64,000 bases of DNA from Alphaproteobacteria bacterium (GTDB lineage Bacteria > Pseudomonadota > Alphaproteobacteria > Sphingomonadales > Emcibacteraceae): the NCBI GenBank assembly GCA_030428615.1, contig JAUIDN010000011.1, positions 47,689 through 111,688 on the forward strand, written 5' to 3'. Of the stretch, positions 16,150-26,029 are shown piece after piece. A program made the position numbers and the translations under genes. The notes under the pieces were generated by a model. The model had not been told where the DNA came from. It was given only the letters and a program-made list of their open reading frames with translations, and made no database searches. Numbering within the stretch: position 1 is the first letter of the stretch; every line of letters starts with the position of its first letter.

Positions 16150-16958
16150 GGAGTTCTGTCAAAGGAACTTGTGCACCCAATACCTTATCTGACATTTTGC
16201 TCCAATGACCATATCATTTAAATATTTTAAACACAATCCAGCGGTTATCCAGTTGGCAGTGCTACTTTATATAAGATTTCCATTATCATTGCGGCAAGTT
16301 GAAGATATTCTTTTTGAGCGAGGCATTGATATTTGTCATGAAACAATCAGGTTGTGGTGGAATAAATTTGGACCGTCAATGGCAGCACAGATACGGAAGA
16401 AACGAATATCATATCCAAAACAATATTCCACTTGGCGTTGGCATATTGACGAAGTGTTCGTAAAAATAAACGGAGAACTTCATTATTTATGGCGCGCTGT
16501 TGATCATGAAGGCGAAGTGCTTGACGCTACTGTCACAAAGAAACGTGACAAGAATGCCACGTTAAAAGTACTGAAACGCCTTATGAAACGATATGGACGT
16601 CCACATTCAATTGTGACAGATAGACTTGGTTCATATCGTGTAGCACTGCGCGAAATCAGGTGTCAATCTCTTCAGGAAACAGGAGGTCGTCTGAACAACC
16701 GCGCCGAGAATAGTCATTTACCCTTTCGACGACGAGAACGGGCCATGCAGAACTTTCGCAAAGAGAAAACATTGCAGAAATTCGTATCCATTCACGGCCA
16801 AGTATATAATCATTTTAACGGAGAAAGGCACATAAATAACCGAAATACATTCAAGAAATTTCGTTCAGAAGCCAATGCTGAATGGCAAAGCCTTGTGGGG
16901 CAAAGAATATTCTACACCGCTTGATTCTGGGATAATTCAAGTTAATTTGACAATGCCC
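16150..16958 (+). mobile_element. IS6-family insertion sequence
   Basis: About 809 bp. The left end GGAGTTCTGTCAAAGGAACT and the right end (reverse complement GGGCATTGTCAAATTAACTT) share TGTCAAA and AACTTG. It holds one transposase gene on the plus strand. The size fits the IS6 family (about 800 bp). I did not identify an 8-bp target duplication. Confidence 0.8.
16205..16924 (+). CDS. IS6-family transposase
   Basis: A 239-residue DDE transposase. The N-terminal helix-turn-helix region PLSLRQVEDILFERGIDICHETIRLW is characteristic. Catalytic residues are visible as HIDEVFVKI (first Asp), SIVTDRLGSY (second Asp) and NNRAENSHLP (Glu), followed by RRRERAMQNFR. IS6-type elements move by replicative transposition and can pick up adjacent DNA between two copies. 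The gene looks intact, so the element may be active. Confidence 0.93.
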   Translation: MTISFKYFKHNPAVIQLAVLLYIRFPLSLRQVEDILFERGIDICHETIRLWWNKFGPSMAAQIRKKRISYPKQYSTWRWHIDEVFVKINGELHYLWRAVDHEGEVLDATVTKKRDKNATLKVLKRLMKRYGRPHSIVTDRLGSYRVALREIRCQSLQETGGRLNNRAENSHLPFRRRERAMQNFRKEKTLQKFVSIHGQVYNHFNGERHINNRNTFKKFRSEANAEWQSLVGQRIFYTA

Positions 16959-16968
16959 TTTGATCTAA

Positions 16969-17613
16969 TCATTCATGCAAGACATAACTTAAAAAATCAT
17001 TCATATTAACAACACTATATCCACTTGGATATATATCATTAATTCTCCTATTATACCTTATTTTATCTGGAAACAGGTATTTTTTGTCCTTTGGGTCATA
17101 TTTCAAAACTAGCCAATCTTCCGCGTTTTCAGAATCTTTTCTGAAATCAATTGGAAATAAATGCTGCTGCCCAAAATCAGCTATATATGCACAGTCAATT
17201 GGGGTTCCAACATTTGTATCAATTTTACATTTTTCTCCATCTTCGCTCTGAGTTACTTGATTTTCAAATAGCTTAGCGGGATTAGATGCAAATATTAAAT
17301 AAGTGTCAAACTCTTCTTGAACCATTCGAGTATCTTTTAAATACAAAACAAAATTCTCTTTCCCTCCCTTCCAACTATTTAAAACTTTCATTTCCAAATA
17401 AACGGGGCAACTATTATACTTTCGCTCAATTACGTTACACTCAGTTTTATCCATTCTAATTATTTGTCCTAGAACGACTTTATCAGAAAAAATAGCCATA
17501 GTTTTAAACGGAAACAATGTTTCTTCGACGTTTGCCTGTTCTGCTAGACTGACATTGTGAAGCAAGATAAATACACTTGTCAATCTTAGCCAGATAGGGA
17601 ATTTATTTAACAT
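16969..17613 (-). CDS. Exported protein downstream of the YD/RHS gene (candidate immunity)
   Basis: A 214-residue protein with a Sec signal MLNKFPIWLRLTSVFILLHNVSLAEQ. The mature part carries four Cys residues (DKTECNVIERKYNSCPVYL; KCKIDTNVGTPIDCAYI), consistent with an oxidising periplasm. The core MKVLNSWKGGKENFVLYLKDTR resembles beta-rich secreted domains, but I do not recognise the family. It is only 38 bp downstream of the 2104-residue YD protein and equally AT-rich as that gene's tip, so it may be the cognate immunity protein. Whether it neutralises the tip is inference. Confidence 0.6.
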   Translation of the reverse strand: MLNKFPIWLRLTSVFILLHNVSLAEQANVEETLFPFKTMAIFSDKVVLGQIIRMDKTECNVIERKYNSCPVYLEMKVLNSWKGGKENFVLYLKDTRMVQEEFDTYLIFASNPAKLFENQVTQSEDGEKCKIDTNVGTPIDCAYIADFGQQHLFPIDFRKDSENAEDWLVLKYDPKDKKYLFPDKIRYNRRINDIYPSGYSVVNMNDFLSYVLHE

Positions 17614-17651
17614 TCTAAACCTCCTCGGAATACCTTATCACAATATATTCT

Positions 17652-20600
17652 TTATGGACAGGATGAAAGCATTCCCATTCTAATTCTCGCGTTACATTCC
17701 GCCGTTCTTTCAGATAAAACGCCTGACCAATGTTCATCTTCGTGGTAAATCGTTGTTCCTAAAGATTGAGCCATTGTCATAGGTTCGTTCCATCCATAAG
17801 AATCTGCTCGACCACCAATAGTGGCAGACCCATAAATAGTCACTAACCCCCCCGCGTGAGTTGTATCTCCATCCAGAAAACCCCATTTTGCTTGTCCATC
17901 AGGGATATCTTTGTTAGCGGCAATCATTAATTTCAGAAGCCCTGTAAACGAATCCGCAAAAGCTCTGTCAACTACGTAACCCTCAGAGTCTTTTATTCCC
18001 ATTGCGAATCTCTCATCCCACTTCGTTTGATCCGGGTTAGTTAAATCCACATTCGTTTTATCATTATACTCTTCCCTTGCAGATTCAAATGCACGTCGTA
18101 CTCCGCGAGGGTGTTCAAAAGTCACCCACTCACCGAGTTTTGTTAGACTACTTGTTCTCCCAAGCGAACCGTTGCTACTGTATATTGTAATTCTTTGCCC
18201 TGCAGGCGCCATATTCGTTATAGCTTTCGAAAACCTAGCAGCAGAATCAGCATTTCTGAAGGAAACGGCAAACTCGCCGCCAGTTGTGCGAAGCACATAT
18301 TCTGCTTGAACGATTGCTTTCTCATTATTAGTCATGCCCCAGAAGCCACTATTATAAGTGGCGGCTGAGCCTTGAAGGCCGCTTCGGCCATAACCATGGC
18401 ATCGACCTGGGTCACACGGTGCATCCAAACCAAAAGGATCATTAATGTTCACAGGATCGCCTTTCACATAAGCATACATATTTAACCCATCACCGTAACC
18501 AATCGGATCGGAGGAAAGGAAACGGCCCATGTCCGAGTCATAGTAACGGGCGCGATAGTAGTAATAGCCGGTTTCCGCATCAAGACGACGACCGGTATAA
18601 CGGTACACATTACCGGAGGTACCATTGATGGTATCCACCTTACCGTAAGGGTCGTAGGCGTATGACCCGGTGACATTACCACCGTCATCGACCATGGCAA
18701 TGACACTGCCCTGACCATCATAGTGGTAATATTCACGGTCAATGCCCGATCCGTCCTTGGTGATCATGGCAACGGGCCGGTCGACGCCGGGGCCGTAGAC
18801 ATAGCGGCGCAGCAATGTTTCAGTGGCGCCATCAAGATCAAATTCGGCGATTACATTACCACCATCATAAATATAGCGGGTGGTATCCCCACCGGCGATT
18901 TTTTCAACCCTGCGGCCAAGCGCATCATATTTATATTCGGCAATGGTGACGGAGCTTTCTTCGACCTCCTCCAGGTAATTTTCAATGGACCATGTCAGAT
19001 CGCGATTACCGCGACTGGTCAGGTTGCCGTTATCATCCCATGTAACCGATCCGCCGTCATAAGTCGTGACCTGGTTCATGTTGTTGACGCTGCCGGTGAT
19101 GGTGTCATTTTCAGACGGGGACCATTTATAAAGGGCAGAACTGATTGTCTTTGTTGTCACCTGCCCGGCATCATTATAGGCATAGTCATAATCAACCGTG
19201 GAAAGGCTACTGGAAAGTTCATTGACCACTTTATCCAGATCACCATCATATTCATACGTATAGGTCATGTCCCGGTCCGCACCGGTGCTGTGGACCAGCA
19301 TGCGGCCCATTTCATCATAGGTGAAAAAGGCAAGGGCATAATCGGTGCTGTTGCGGTTTTCCGTAACCGATGTGATCAGACCCCGTTCATCCATAAGCCG
19401 GGTGACTTTATATGTATCACTGCTAAAGCCGGGATCATCATAGGTGATTTCCACTTCGCCGGCATCTTCATCATACGCATAGATAACGCCGTAGCCATCA
19501 TCATTCTGCTCACTTGCTTTACGGCCAAGTTCATCATATGTCATTGTGACGGTGTTGACATCCGCCCCCTTAGTGACCTTAGCCATGATGGTCCTACCCA
19601 TATTGTCAAAGCCAAAATCATAGGTGCGTTCGGTTGTCGCACCGCTGTTTTTAACCACCCGTTTCTGGATGCGCCCATGGGCATCATAGGTAAGGGTAAA
19701 GGTACTGCCATCCCGTTTGGTCAGGGTGCCGGGTTGACCGTGATCATCATAATTTGAGGCTTCCGTCCAGGTGGTATCCGGATATGTGGTGCGTTTGGCA
19801 CGGCCATAAACATCATAGGTATATTTGGTGACATTGCCATTTCCGTCCTTAACCCAGCCGAGTTGTCCGGCATCATCGTAACCGCGATCTTCGGTATATT
19901 CGTCGGCGGTGTTATAGGCCGTAATAGTACGCACCGTACGACCGAGAATATCGGTATAGGCACGAACCTTGCGGCCGACCGGATCGGTGACTTCAACCAT
20001 GCTGACGGCCACCGGATTTGTAAACCCGCCTGGTGCGGTAACGGTTATGGGTGAACCCAACGCTTCGGTATAGCTATAGACGGTTTCATCACCGGCATGG
20101 TCCTTTGTTTTGTAGATACGACCAAGATTGTCATATTCAACAAAACTGTCCTGATATAAACTGCTGGTTTTATAGCGGCGGACTTTTGTAATCCGCCCAG
20201 CAGCGTCATAGGTATATTCCACATCGCCGTAGGTACGGTTTTCCGTGGTATAGGTGATGGTGCCGTCCCCCCACCAGACAGTGGGAACTTCAACCTGATA
20301 ACCATATAGATAGGTGCTTTTAAGTTTGCCGTCCACATAATAGGCGCTTCTGACTTCGTTTGAACGATGGTCTTCCTTTGTTTTAACTTTGCCAATATAA
20401 TCCCGTATAAACTCTCCCGTGATGTTTTTGAATGAAGCACCAACCCCGTAATCCCGAGTGACTTTGTTAACCAAAGAGGTTGATAAGTCATAATCCCGTT
20501 TTTCAATCGTATCATCGGGGGTTTCAATGGTATCAAGACGCTTGATGGTATCGCTACCGACGGTAATGTTTTTATAAACATAAACATATTCCGGGCGTTC

Positions 20601-23600
20601 CTTGACGTTACTGCTTGAACCGGGGTTCCAGACATCCACATTGGGCAGGATGCGTTTGGTAATAAATCCGGCGCTGTCATATTGGAAAGTGGTGACATTA
20701 TGATTGGTACCCAGCCCCACATCCGGTGTGGTGACGGTCAACAACTGAAGACGGTTTGCGAGCGTATCATAGCCATAGTCAGTATCCAGATATTCGCTTC
20801 CATCGGTGCCGCCGGAACCATTGTTGGCATAAACACGTTCTTTGGTTTTTTGCCCGTATTTATTATAGCTATATTCAATGGCGTTTCCTTCGGGTGCAGT
20901 GGCACGTTTAAGCAGGCCATTACCGTAAAAGGTTGAGGTCGCTTCCTGACCAAGGGCATTGACCGTTCTATAGGTCAGACCCTGATGATTGGTATAAGAC
21001 GTGCTGATCCCACCGGTGACAGAAACGGTTTCACCGCGTCTCTGACTTGGGTAAAAATAGCTGTCGTTTGATTGGCGGTCGACGGATTTTTCCATCTGGC
21101 CAAGGCGGTTGATCGTATGGGTAACGATAGGTGCAGCCGTATCAACCGGGTCATAAACTTTGACGTCCCAGCCATGGGTTGTGCCATTGGCAACAAGATC
21201 GAAATCTGTAACAACCTCATAGGCACCAGCACCATATTCACTGGTCGCAGGCCAGGCAAAGGTCTCTATTTCTGCATACTCCAGGAAGCCGGTGGTTCCA
21301 TTCCATGTGTAAAATGTACGGCGGCCCGTATTATCCTGAACCTGTTCAAAAGTACCATCTGAACCACCATCAAGGATTTCAAGGGAGTGGCCGATATTGT
21401 TGGCAACCGTAATCTTGTATGTGGCACCGGTGGTATAGGTAAAACTAACCTCCATCCCGTCGGGCCAGGTCATTTCCTTGATCCGGTACTCACCAGTCGC
21501 GACATTTTCAAATGTCATGGTACTGTCACTTAGGGCCGTGACGGTATATTCATCGGTTCCCCCGCCTACATAGCTTAGTGTTGCAAGGGAGCCTGAGAGT
21601 GCCTCATAGGTTCCGTCAGACAGTTTATAATAAAAATCGCTGCCACCTGCGGTACGGATGGTGAAGGTGTTATCGACAAGCTGGTTCCTCAGCCAGTTTT
21701 CAGCGATCATGGCGGTCAGGACGCTTTGAGAATCCAAATTGGCCACATGAAGGTCATTCACCACTTTTAATGTGGCAATGGCCTGCGCCGCAGCAATCGG
21801 ATTGCTGAGGGCCACAAGCGGATTACTGGTCACTTTACCGGTAATGTCATAATTATGCATCCAGCCTTTTCCACCACCATTCAGGCGGCTGATTTGGAAG
21901 GAACGCGTAAATGGCAGGCTCATGGGAAAGCTGCCTGAACCGATCGTGATATCCGTCGCACTATCACCATATTCACCGGAAACGGCCTGCGGGGAATTAT
22001 CGCGAACAATGTCGCCCGCGTTACCCCCCAAGAGGTCCCCCGCAGTACCGATCTCCGTTGCGGTGCCGTAGGCACCATGAATGTCATTGATCATGGGTTG
22101 AACAGTGCCGTTGGTTTCATCAACCAAGATCACATAAGGATCCGCGTCTGCGGTGCCACTCAGCCCGGATTTGTCATCCACCATCAAATAGGCGGTCGTA
22201 TAACCGGATGAATTTGTCAACGCCGTCGCAATATCGCTGACCAGGCCACTATCGTAACCGGTCAGGTTGCTGTGTTGACCCAGCGAGACGGCATATTTGC
22301 TCATTTCCCAGATTTCAAGGGTCGGGTCATCTAGGGCCTCAACAATCATTGATGTTGAGGTGCGGATGGTATCCGCGCCCGTACCGCGCGCCTGATCAAC
22401 AAGTGAGCTTTTGAACACATCACCAACCGATTGAAGTGTGGCATATGCGGCCCGTCGTTCGTCACTATCGGCATTGTCAGCATTGACGCTCATATTTGTG
22501 TCCACATTGATGGAAATATTATCGCTACCATCAGATACGATCACACCGATACTGTCATGATGTTGGTACGTCACGGATGCAAGGGCCGCATTCATGTTCA
22601 TCAGTTGGCCCAATTGCACCTGCCAATTGGCGGCAAGGGTTAACCTCGCCATGGTTTCCGTATCCGGTGCGTCATCATCATTGACAATCGAATTTTGATA
22701 ATCACCATTCACAACATGCCTTGCGGATTGGTTACTGTAGGACCCGGTGGCAAACACGATGGCCGCACTGTCCAGATCAGCCATGTCAACGGCCATGTTA
22801 TGGTCAGCGTAATTTCCACTATCAGCCGCGTAAGGGTGATCAATATCAATGGTCAGGGTCGTTGCCGTGCCGGTGTTAGTTGCGATGGTGGCGTTACCCG
22901 CCCGCAGATCATTACCATCAACCCAAAAACGAAGGCCGTAAATTTCATCGGCAAAGACGGTCTTATCGATATTGCCATATTGAATGTTAATGGCGGTTCT
23001 GTATTCGTCGGGAATATCGCCGGTGATTGTTTTATAAGCGGTGAGTGTACCGTAGCTCAGGCTCCCCTGATCTTCAGGATCCAGATAGCGGCCACCGATG
23101 ATTTCATCCATTGATTTTTGATAATGGGTATCCTTGAACGCGGTTACCAAATTGGACGCGTAGGCAACCATGTCACTTTCTGCCGTGGCAATATCCGGGT
23201 CATGGTAGGCATTACCCCAGGCATAGGCAGTCGTGTTCATGGCAACATCCGTTTCAAAGTTTGCGCGGGAATATGTTGTTCCGCCGCCGGACATGGCGGT
23301 GCCGATGTTGATACCGGATTCCGATGTATGGACCTTGTAAGCTACATCATAATTGGTGCTGTTGTAATAGACCCAGGCATGTTCCATCGTCACCGACGTG
23401 ACCAGACCGCCAGAGCTGCTTACCGTTGCAGGTATACCTCCGTCGGCCAGTACCTGAGTTGCCGCCGTGTCATCGGTAATCCCGAACATATTCTCAAATT
23501 GTGTCGCGTTTAAAGTAACCTCACCCAATTTATAATCAGCGGTAAGACCATCTGCGCGAAGCAGTTCAACCATCAACATCGCCTGATCAAAGGCGGTACC

Positions 23601-23966
23601 CGCATTGTCATAATAGGCACCAAGGGCCCCTTTTTTAACACCGTAATAAGGCAACGTTTCAATGTTATCACGCACATAAGCAAATACCCGAGCCACGTAT
23701 TCGGCAGAAGACACCTCAGTACGTCCAGCACCCAACGAACGGGCAAGGGACTGGATAGCATATGGCGTAGTCTCTGAACGATCCCCGCTAAGCCCATCCG
23801 TTACCGTATCCGTGATACCGGTAAAGTAGCTTCTTGCGCTTGAAGGCGTTTGCAGTGAGGCCTGCTGAAGCTCGGTTGCGTTTACATCCTGCGTAAAACC
23901 CGCGAATGCCAATGCGGCGATGGTTGTTTTGCTCATAAGCTTTCTGATTGAAAATTGCTTGCTCAT
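17652..23966 (-). CDS. Secreted YD-repeat/RHS protein with a C-terminal HExxH tip
   Basis: A 2104-residue protein. It has a Sec signal at 1-31 (ending GFTQDVNA), then a transglutaminase-like region at about 70-215 (RVFAYVRDNIETLPYYG, GTAFDQAMLMVELLRADG, MEHAWVYY) whose usual catalytic Cys position is not Cys. From about 690 to 1820 there are many YD repeats (for example YTYDVYGRAKRTTYPD). The RHS core ends with YYYRARYYDSDMGRFLSSDP and DPFGLD. The last 270 residues are a separate AT-rich tip ending TIYHEDEHWSGVLSERTAECNAR, which contains an HExxH zinc motif. A strong ribosome site (AGGAGAAG) fixes the start. It is inferred to be a cell-surface or secreted polymorphic toxin. Confidence 0.9.
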   Translation of the reverse strand: MSKQFSIRKLMSKTTIAALAFAGFTQDVNATELQQASLQTPSSARSYFTGITDTVTDGLSGDRSETTPYAIQSLARSLGAGRTEVSSAEYVARVFAYVRDNIETLPYYGVKKGALGAYYDNAGTAFDQAMLMVELLRADGLTADYKLGEVTLNATQFENMFGITDDTAATQVLADGGIPATVSSSGGLVTSVTMEHAWVYYNSTNYDVAYKVHTSESGINIGTAMSGGGTTYSRANFETDVAMNTTAYAWGNAYHDPDIATAESDMVAYASNLVTAFKDTHYQKSMDEIIGGRYLDPEDQGSLSYGTLTAYKTITGDIPDEYRTAINIQYGNIDKTVFADEIYGLRFWVDGNDLRAGNATIATNTGTATTLTIDIDHPYAADSGNYADHNMAVDMADLDSAAIVFATGSYSNQSARHVVNGDYQNSIVNDDDAPDTETMARLTLAANWQVQLGQLMNMNAALASVTYQHHDSIGVIVSDGSDNISINVDTNMSVNADNADSDERRAAYATLQSVGDVFKSSLVDQARGTGADTIRTSTSMIVEALDDPTLEIWEMSKYAVSLGQHSNLTGYDSGLVSDIATALTNSSGYTTAYLMVDDKSGLSGTADADPYVILVDETNGTVQPMINDIHGAYGTATEIGTAGDLLGGNAGDIVRDNSPQAVSGEYGDSATDITIGSGSFPMSLPFTRSFQISRLNGGGKGWMHNYDITGKVTSNPLVALSNPIAAAQAIATLKVVNDLHVANLDSQSVLTAMIAENWLRNQLVDNTFTIRTAGGSDFYYKLSDGTYEALSGSLATLSYVGGGTDEYTVTALSDSTMTFENVATGEYRIKEMTWPDGMEVSFTYTTGATYKITVANNIGHSLEILDGGSDGTFEQVQDNTGRRTFYTWNGTTGFLEYAEIETFAWPATSEYGAGAYEVVTDFDLVANGTTHGWDVKVYDPVDTAAPIVTHTINRLGQMEKSVDRQSNDSYFYPSQRRGETVSVTGGISTSYTNHQGLTYRTVNALGQEATSTFYGNGLLKRATAPEGNAIEYSYNKYGQKTKERVYANNGSGGTDGSEYLDTDYGYDTLANRLQLLTVTTPDVGLGTNHNVTTFQYDSAGFITKRILPNVDVWNPGSSSNVKERPEYVYVYKNITVGSDTIKRLDTIETPDDTIEKRDYDLSTSLVNKVTRDYGVGASFKNITGEFIRDYIGKVKTKEDHRSNEVRSAYYVDGKLKSTYLYGYQVEVPTVWWGDGTITYTTENRTYGDVEYTYDAAGRITKVRRYKTSSLYQDSFVEYDNLGRIYKTKDHAGDETVYSYTEALGSPITVTAPGGFTNPVAVSMVEVTDPVGRKVRAYTDILGRTVRTITAYNTADEYTEDRGYDDAGQLGWVKDGNGNVTKYTYDVYGRAKRTTYPDTTWTEASNYDDHGQPGTLTKRDGSTFTLTYDAHGRIQKRVVKNSGATTERTYDFGFDNMGRTIMAKVTKGADVNTVTMTYDELGRKASEQNDDGYGVIYAYDEDAGEVEITYDDPGFSSDTYKVTRLMDERGLITSVTENRNSTDYALAFFTYDEMGRMLVHSTGADRDMTYTYEYDGDLDKVVNELSSSLSTVDYDYAYNDAGQVTTKTISSALYKWSPSENDTITGSVNNMNQVTTYDGGSVTWDDNGNLTSRGNRDLTWSIENYLEEVEESSVTIAEYKYDALGRRVEKIAGGDTTRYIYDGGNVIAEFDLDGATETLLRRYVYGPGVDRPVAMITKDGSGIDREYYHYDGQGSVIAMVDDGGNVTGSYAYDPYGKVDTINGTSGNVYRYTGRRLDAETGYYYYRARYYDSDMGRFLSSDPIGYGDGLNMYAYVKGDPVNINDPFGLDAPCDPGRCHGYGRSGLQGSAATYNSGFWGMTNNEKAIVQAEYVLRTTGGEFAVSFRNADSAARFSKAITNMAPAGQRITIYSSNGSLGRTSSLTKLGEWVTFEHPRGVRRAFESAREEYNDKTNVDLTNPDQTKWDERFAMGIKDSEGYVVDRAFADSFTGLLKLMIAANKDIPDGQAKWGFLDGDTTHAGGLVTIYGSATIGGRADSYGWNEPMTMAQSLGTTIYHEDEHWSGVLSERTAECNARIRMGMLSSCP

Positions 23967-23983
23967 TGTGTCTTCTCCTGCTG

Positions 23984-24004
23984 CCCTCTGCCTTTTGGCG
24001 AGGG
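23984..24004 (-). promoter_or_regulatory. Hairpin in the leader of the YD/RHS gene
   Basis: CCCTC-T-GCC pairs with GGC-GAGGG around TTTT, ending 17 bases before the start codon and just upstream of the ribosome site. No T run follows on the minus strand, so it is more likely a processing or stability hairpin between the two genes than a terminator. Confidence 0.4.
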
Positions 24005-24050
24005 AAAAATTCGTTTCATATAAGTCTGATAAATTGCGTCTTTATGTGGC

Positions 24051-25001
24051 CTATGAACCGGTCCCTGAGTTTGTGCCGCTTCCGGTCAGAACCAGAATGT
24101 TGCTATTCTTTTTGATCCCGTAACCAGCGGCACCACCACTGCCGCCACCATTGCTGCCATTATTACCGTTTGCGCCAGCATTTCCGCCTTTACCGCCGGC
24201 GCGGAAGGTACCGTTATTGCCGCCATTTCCGCCCCCCGACGTCGTACCGACGATGCCATTGGCCCCGGGAAATCCGGCATCACTGCCTCCAAATCCTTTA
24301 GGGCCATTGGGAAAACCACCACCACCGCCGCCGCCGCCATAAAAGGCGTAATAATCGTCATCTGTGCAGCAATCACCATCACCGTCGGCACCGCCGCCAC
24401 CGCCGCCACCACCGTTGATGGTACCGTTATTGACAATCTCCAGATCTTCTTCCATGTAAATGGCGTGTCCGCCTGCCTTACCAGCAGTACCGTTTGAACT
24501 ATAAAACTCTCCGCCCGTACCACCTCTGCCACCGCCGCCCCGCAGGTCAACACCGTTGTTGATGATAAGTTTTAAGCTGATGGCATATGTGGATGAAGGC
24601 CAGGTACCAGTTTTGACGGCATATTTGTCAGCAACCGTGTTTGACGTGCCACTACCATTAATATCCGATGTTACGGTGATTTCTACATTTACGGATTCTG
24701 TACCCGAATAGGTCTCACCGCACGCGCCACCGGTATCATTATCCACCAAATCGCGCATATTGAGCGGTGACGCGCCACTGTACGTACAGGTGATGGTATT
24801 GATTACGCCCGTTATTTCCTCTTCTGTTCGGTTATTGGCATCATCGTAGGTATAAGCCGTAACCGGCCCTCCGCTCCCAAAGGTCACGGACTTCAACCGT
24901 CCGGCATTATCGTAGACGTACGTATCCTGCGCCGTCGCATAGGCGGACAAAAACAACAGATAAATAGTTCCGGTAAAAATAGTGCGGGTCAGGTTAGGCA
25001 T
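24051..25001 (-). CDS. Secreted glycine-rich protein with N-terminal YD repeats
   Basis: A 316-residue protein with a Sec signal (MPNLTRTIFTGTIYLLFLSAYATAQ), then YD-type repeats (YVYDNAGRLKSVTFGSG and YTYDDANNRTEEE) at about 28-58. A beta-rich middle part (INTITCTYSGASPLN) follows. From about 155 to 300 it is extremely rich in Gly and Asn, with runs of seven or eight Gly, resembling polyglycine lattices of phage tail fibres and adhesins. It lies 84 bp before the large YD/RHS gene on the same strand with a GGGAAGAG ribosome site, so the two are probably co-expressed. The receptor-binding or adhesin role is inferred. Confidence 0.75.
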   Translation of the reverse strand: MPNLTRTIFTGTIYLLFLSAYATAQDTYVYDNAGRLKSVTFGSGGPVTAYTYDDANNRTEEEITGVINTITCTYSGASPLNMRDLVDNDTGGACGETYSGTESVNVEITVTSDINGSGTSNTVADKYAVKTGTWPSSTYAISLKLIINNGVDLRGGGGRGGTGGEFYSSNGTAGKAGGHAIYMEEDLEIVNNGTINGGGGGGGGADGDGDCCTDDDYYAFYGGGGGGGGFPNGPKGFGGSDAGFPGANGIVGTTSGGGNGGNNGTFRAGGKGGNAGANGNNGSNGGGSGGAAGYGIKKNSNILVLTGSGTNSGTGS

Positions 25002-26029
25002 GGCATTCTCTTCCCAAAGTTCAGGTCAAAATCAAAATTTGCTATTCAGCTCTGAAGGGAATACGCCACTTACAACCACAAAATACTCAATTCGTGACCC
25101 CCCAAGAGTCGAACGTTCATTTATCAAATATCTATTTATTGGTGTATGTCAACTAGGAAAATTAGTTACAATTTTATACAAATTTTTATGGTTAACTGAT
25201 TTTCATCAAATATGATTAACCAATATTGTTAAGAAGTTAATGCTCCGCATATCTGCGCATAATCAATTTACGTTAATTCCCAAATACATAGGTTATATAT
25301 CTATAATTTAATGATATTTTTAGTTAAATTTTTATAAAAAATGATGAAAAATTTAGACATGGGTAAAAAAACTTTAGTTCTAATACTCCAAACCCCTCCG
25401 AACAGGTTGTGGAAATGGTTGAAAAATTCACTCCCGGCATAATTGATTCGAATCTCAAGCAATTGAATAAAATTATTTCTATTTATAGGTGCATTTATTT
25501 TCGTGCGGCACTTTTGCGTCCACAATACAATGATGAAATTACCAAATCGAAAACCCGCAATTTATGAAAAATCTGAATATCCATTCAACAATGGTGAAAA
25601 ATTCAGAACGTTTATGTATGAACACTTTTATAAGATGTTTATCTTTTGACTTTTTGCACTCCCGCCAATAATTCAGCGGACCAATTATTGGATTTAAGTC
25701 AGCACGGTAATCTCCTTCAAACTAACGCGGTTTTACTCCTAGTCCTAAGAACCACCTTTATGGTTTTTAAGTAAGCACTGCCATCATTTGAGTTAAGTAT
25801 CTTTACATAGATAACCCAATATATTTCAATTACCAGTTCGCGACAAATTGGATACCTTCATTTGAGCTCGGGGACAGATTGTTTTTAGTCTTATGCGTCT
25901 AAATCAGCTCTCAAAAGTTATGAAAAATAGTATTAATTAAATCTTGTTGCAGCCAATCTCACTCGAAAATAATTATTGCTTCACCTGACTATAAAGTTGA
26001 GTAATCAGAATTAAACAATCAAACAAAGA
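25002..26029. other. Long non-coding AT-rich stretch
   Basis: About 1 kb with no convincing gene. The plus frame at about 25370-25566 reads like protein (NPSEQVVEMVEKFTPGIIDS) but has no start codon upstream, so it may be a decayed fragment. The 74-codon minus frame across the same DNA is not convincing. The part next to 25001 should hold the promoter of the Gly-rich/YD operon. Confidence 0.4.

Noticed and set aside
18723..19757. Long open frame on the plus strand (344 codons) opposite the YD gene
   Set aside because: It is the mirror frame of the repetitive, GC-richer YD coding sequence. It is very Ile/Val/Gly-rich with no ribosome site, and codon structure clearly favours the minus-strand gene.
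22695..23513. Two further plus-strand frames opposite the YD gene
   Set aside because: Same reason: antisense shadows of a long repetitive gene with no recognisable domains.
25301..25525. 74-codon minus-strand gene
   Set aside because: No ribosome site, no recognisable features, and composition like the surrounding non-coding DNA.
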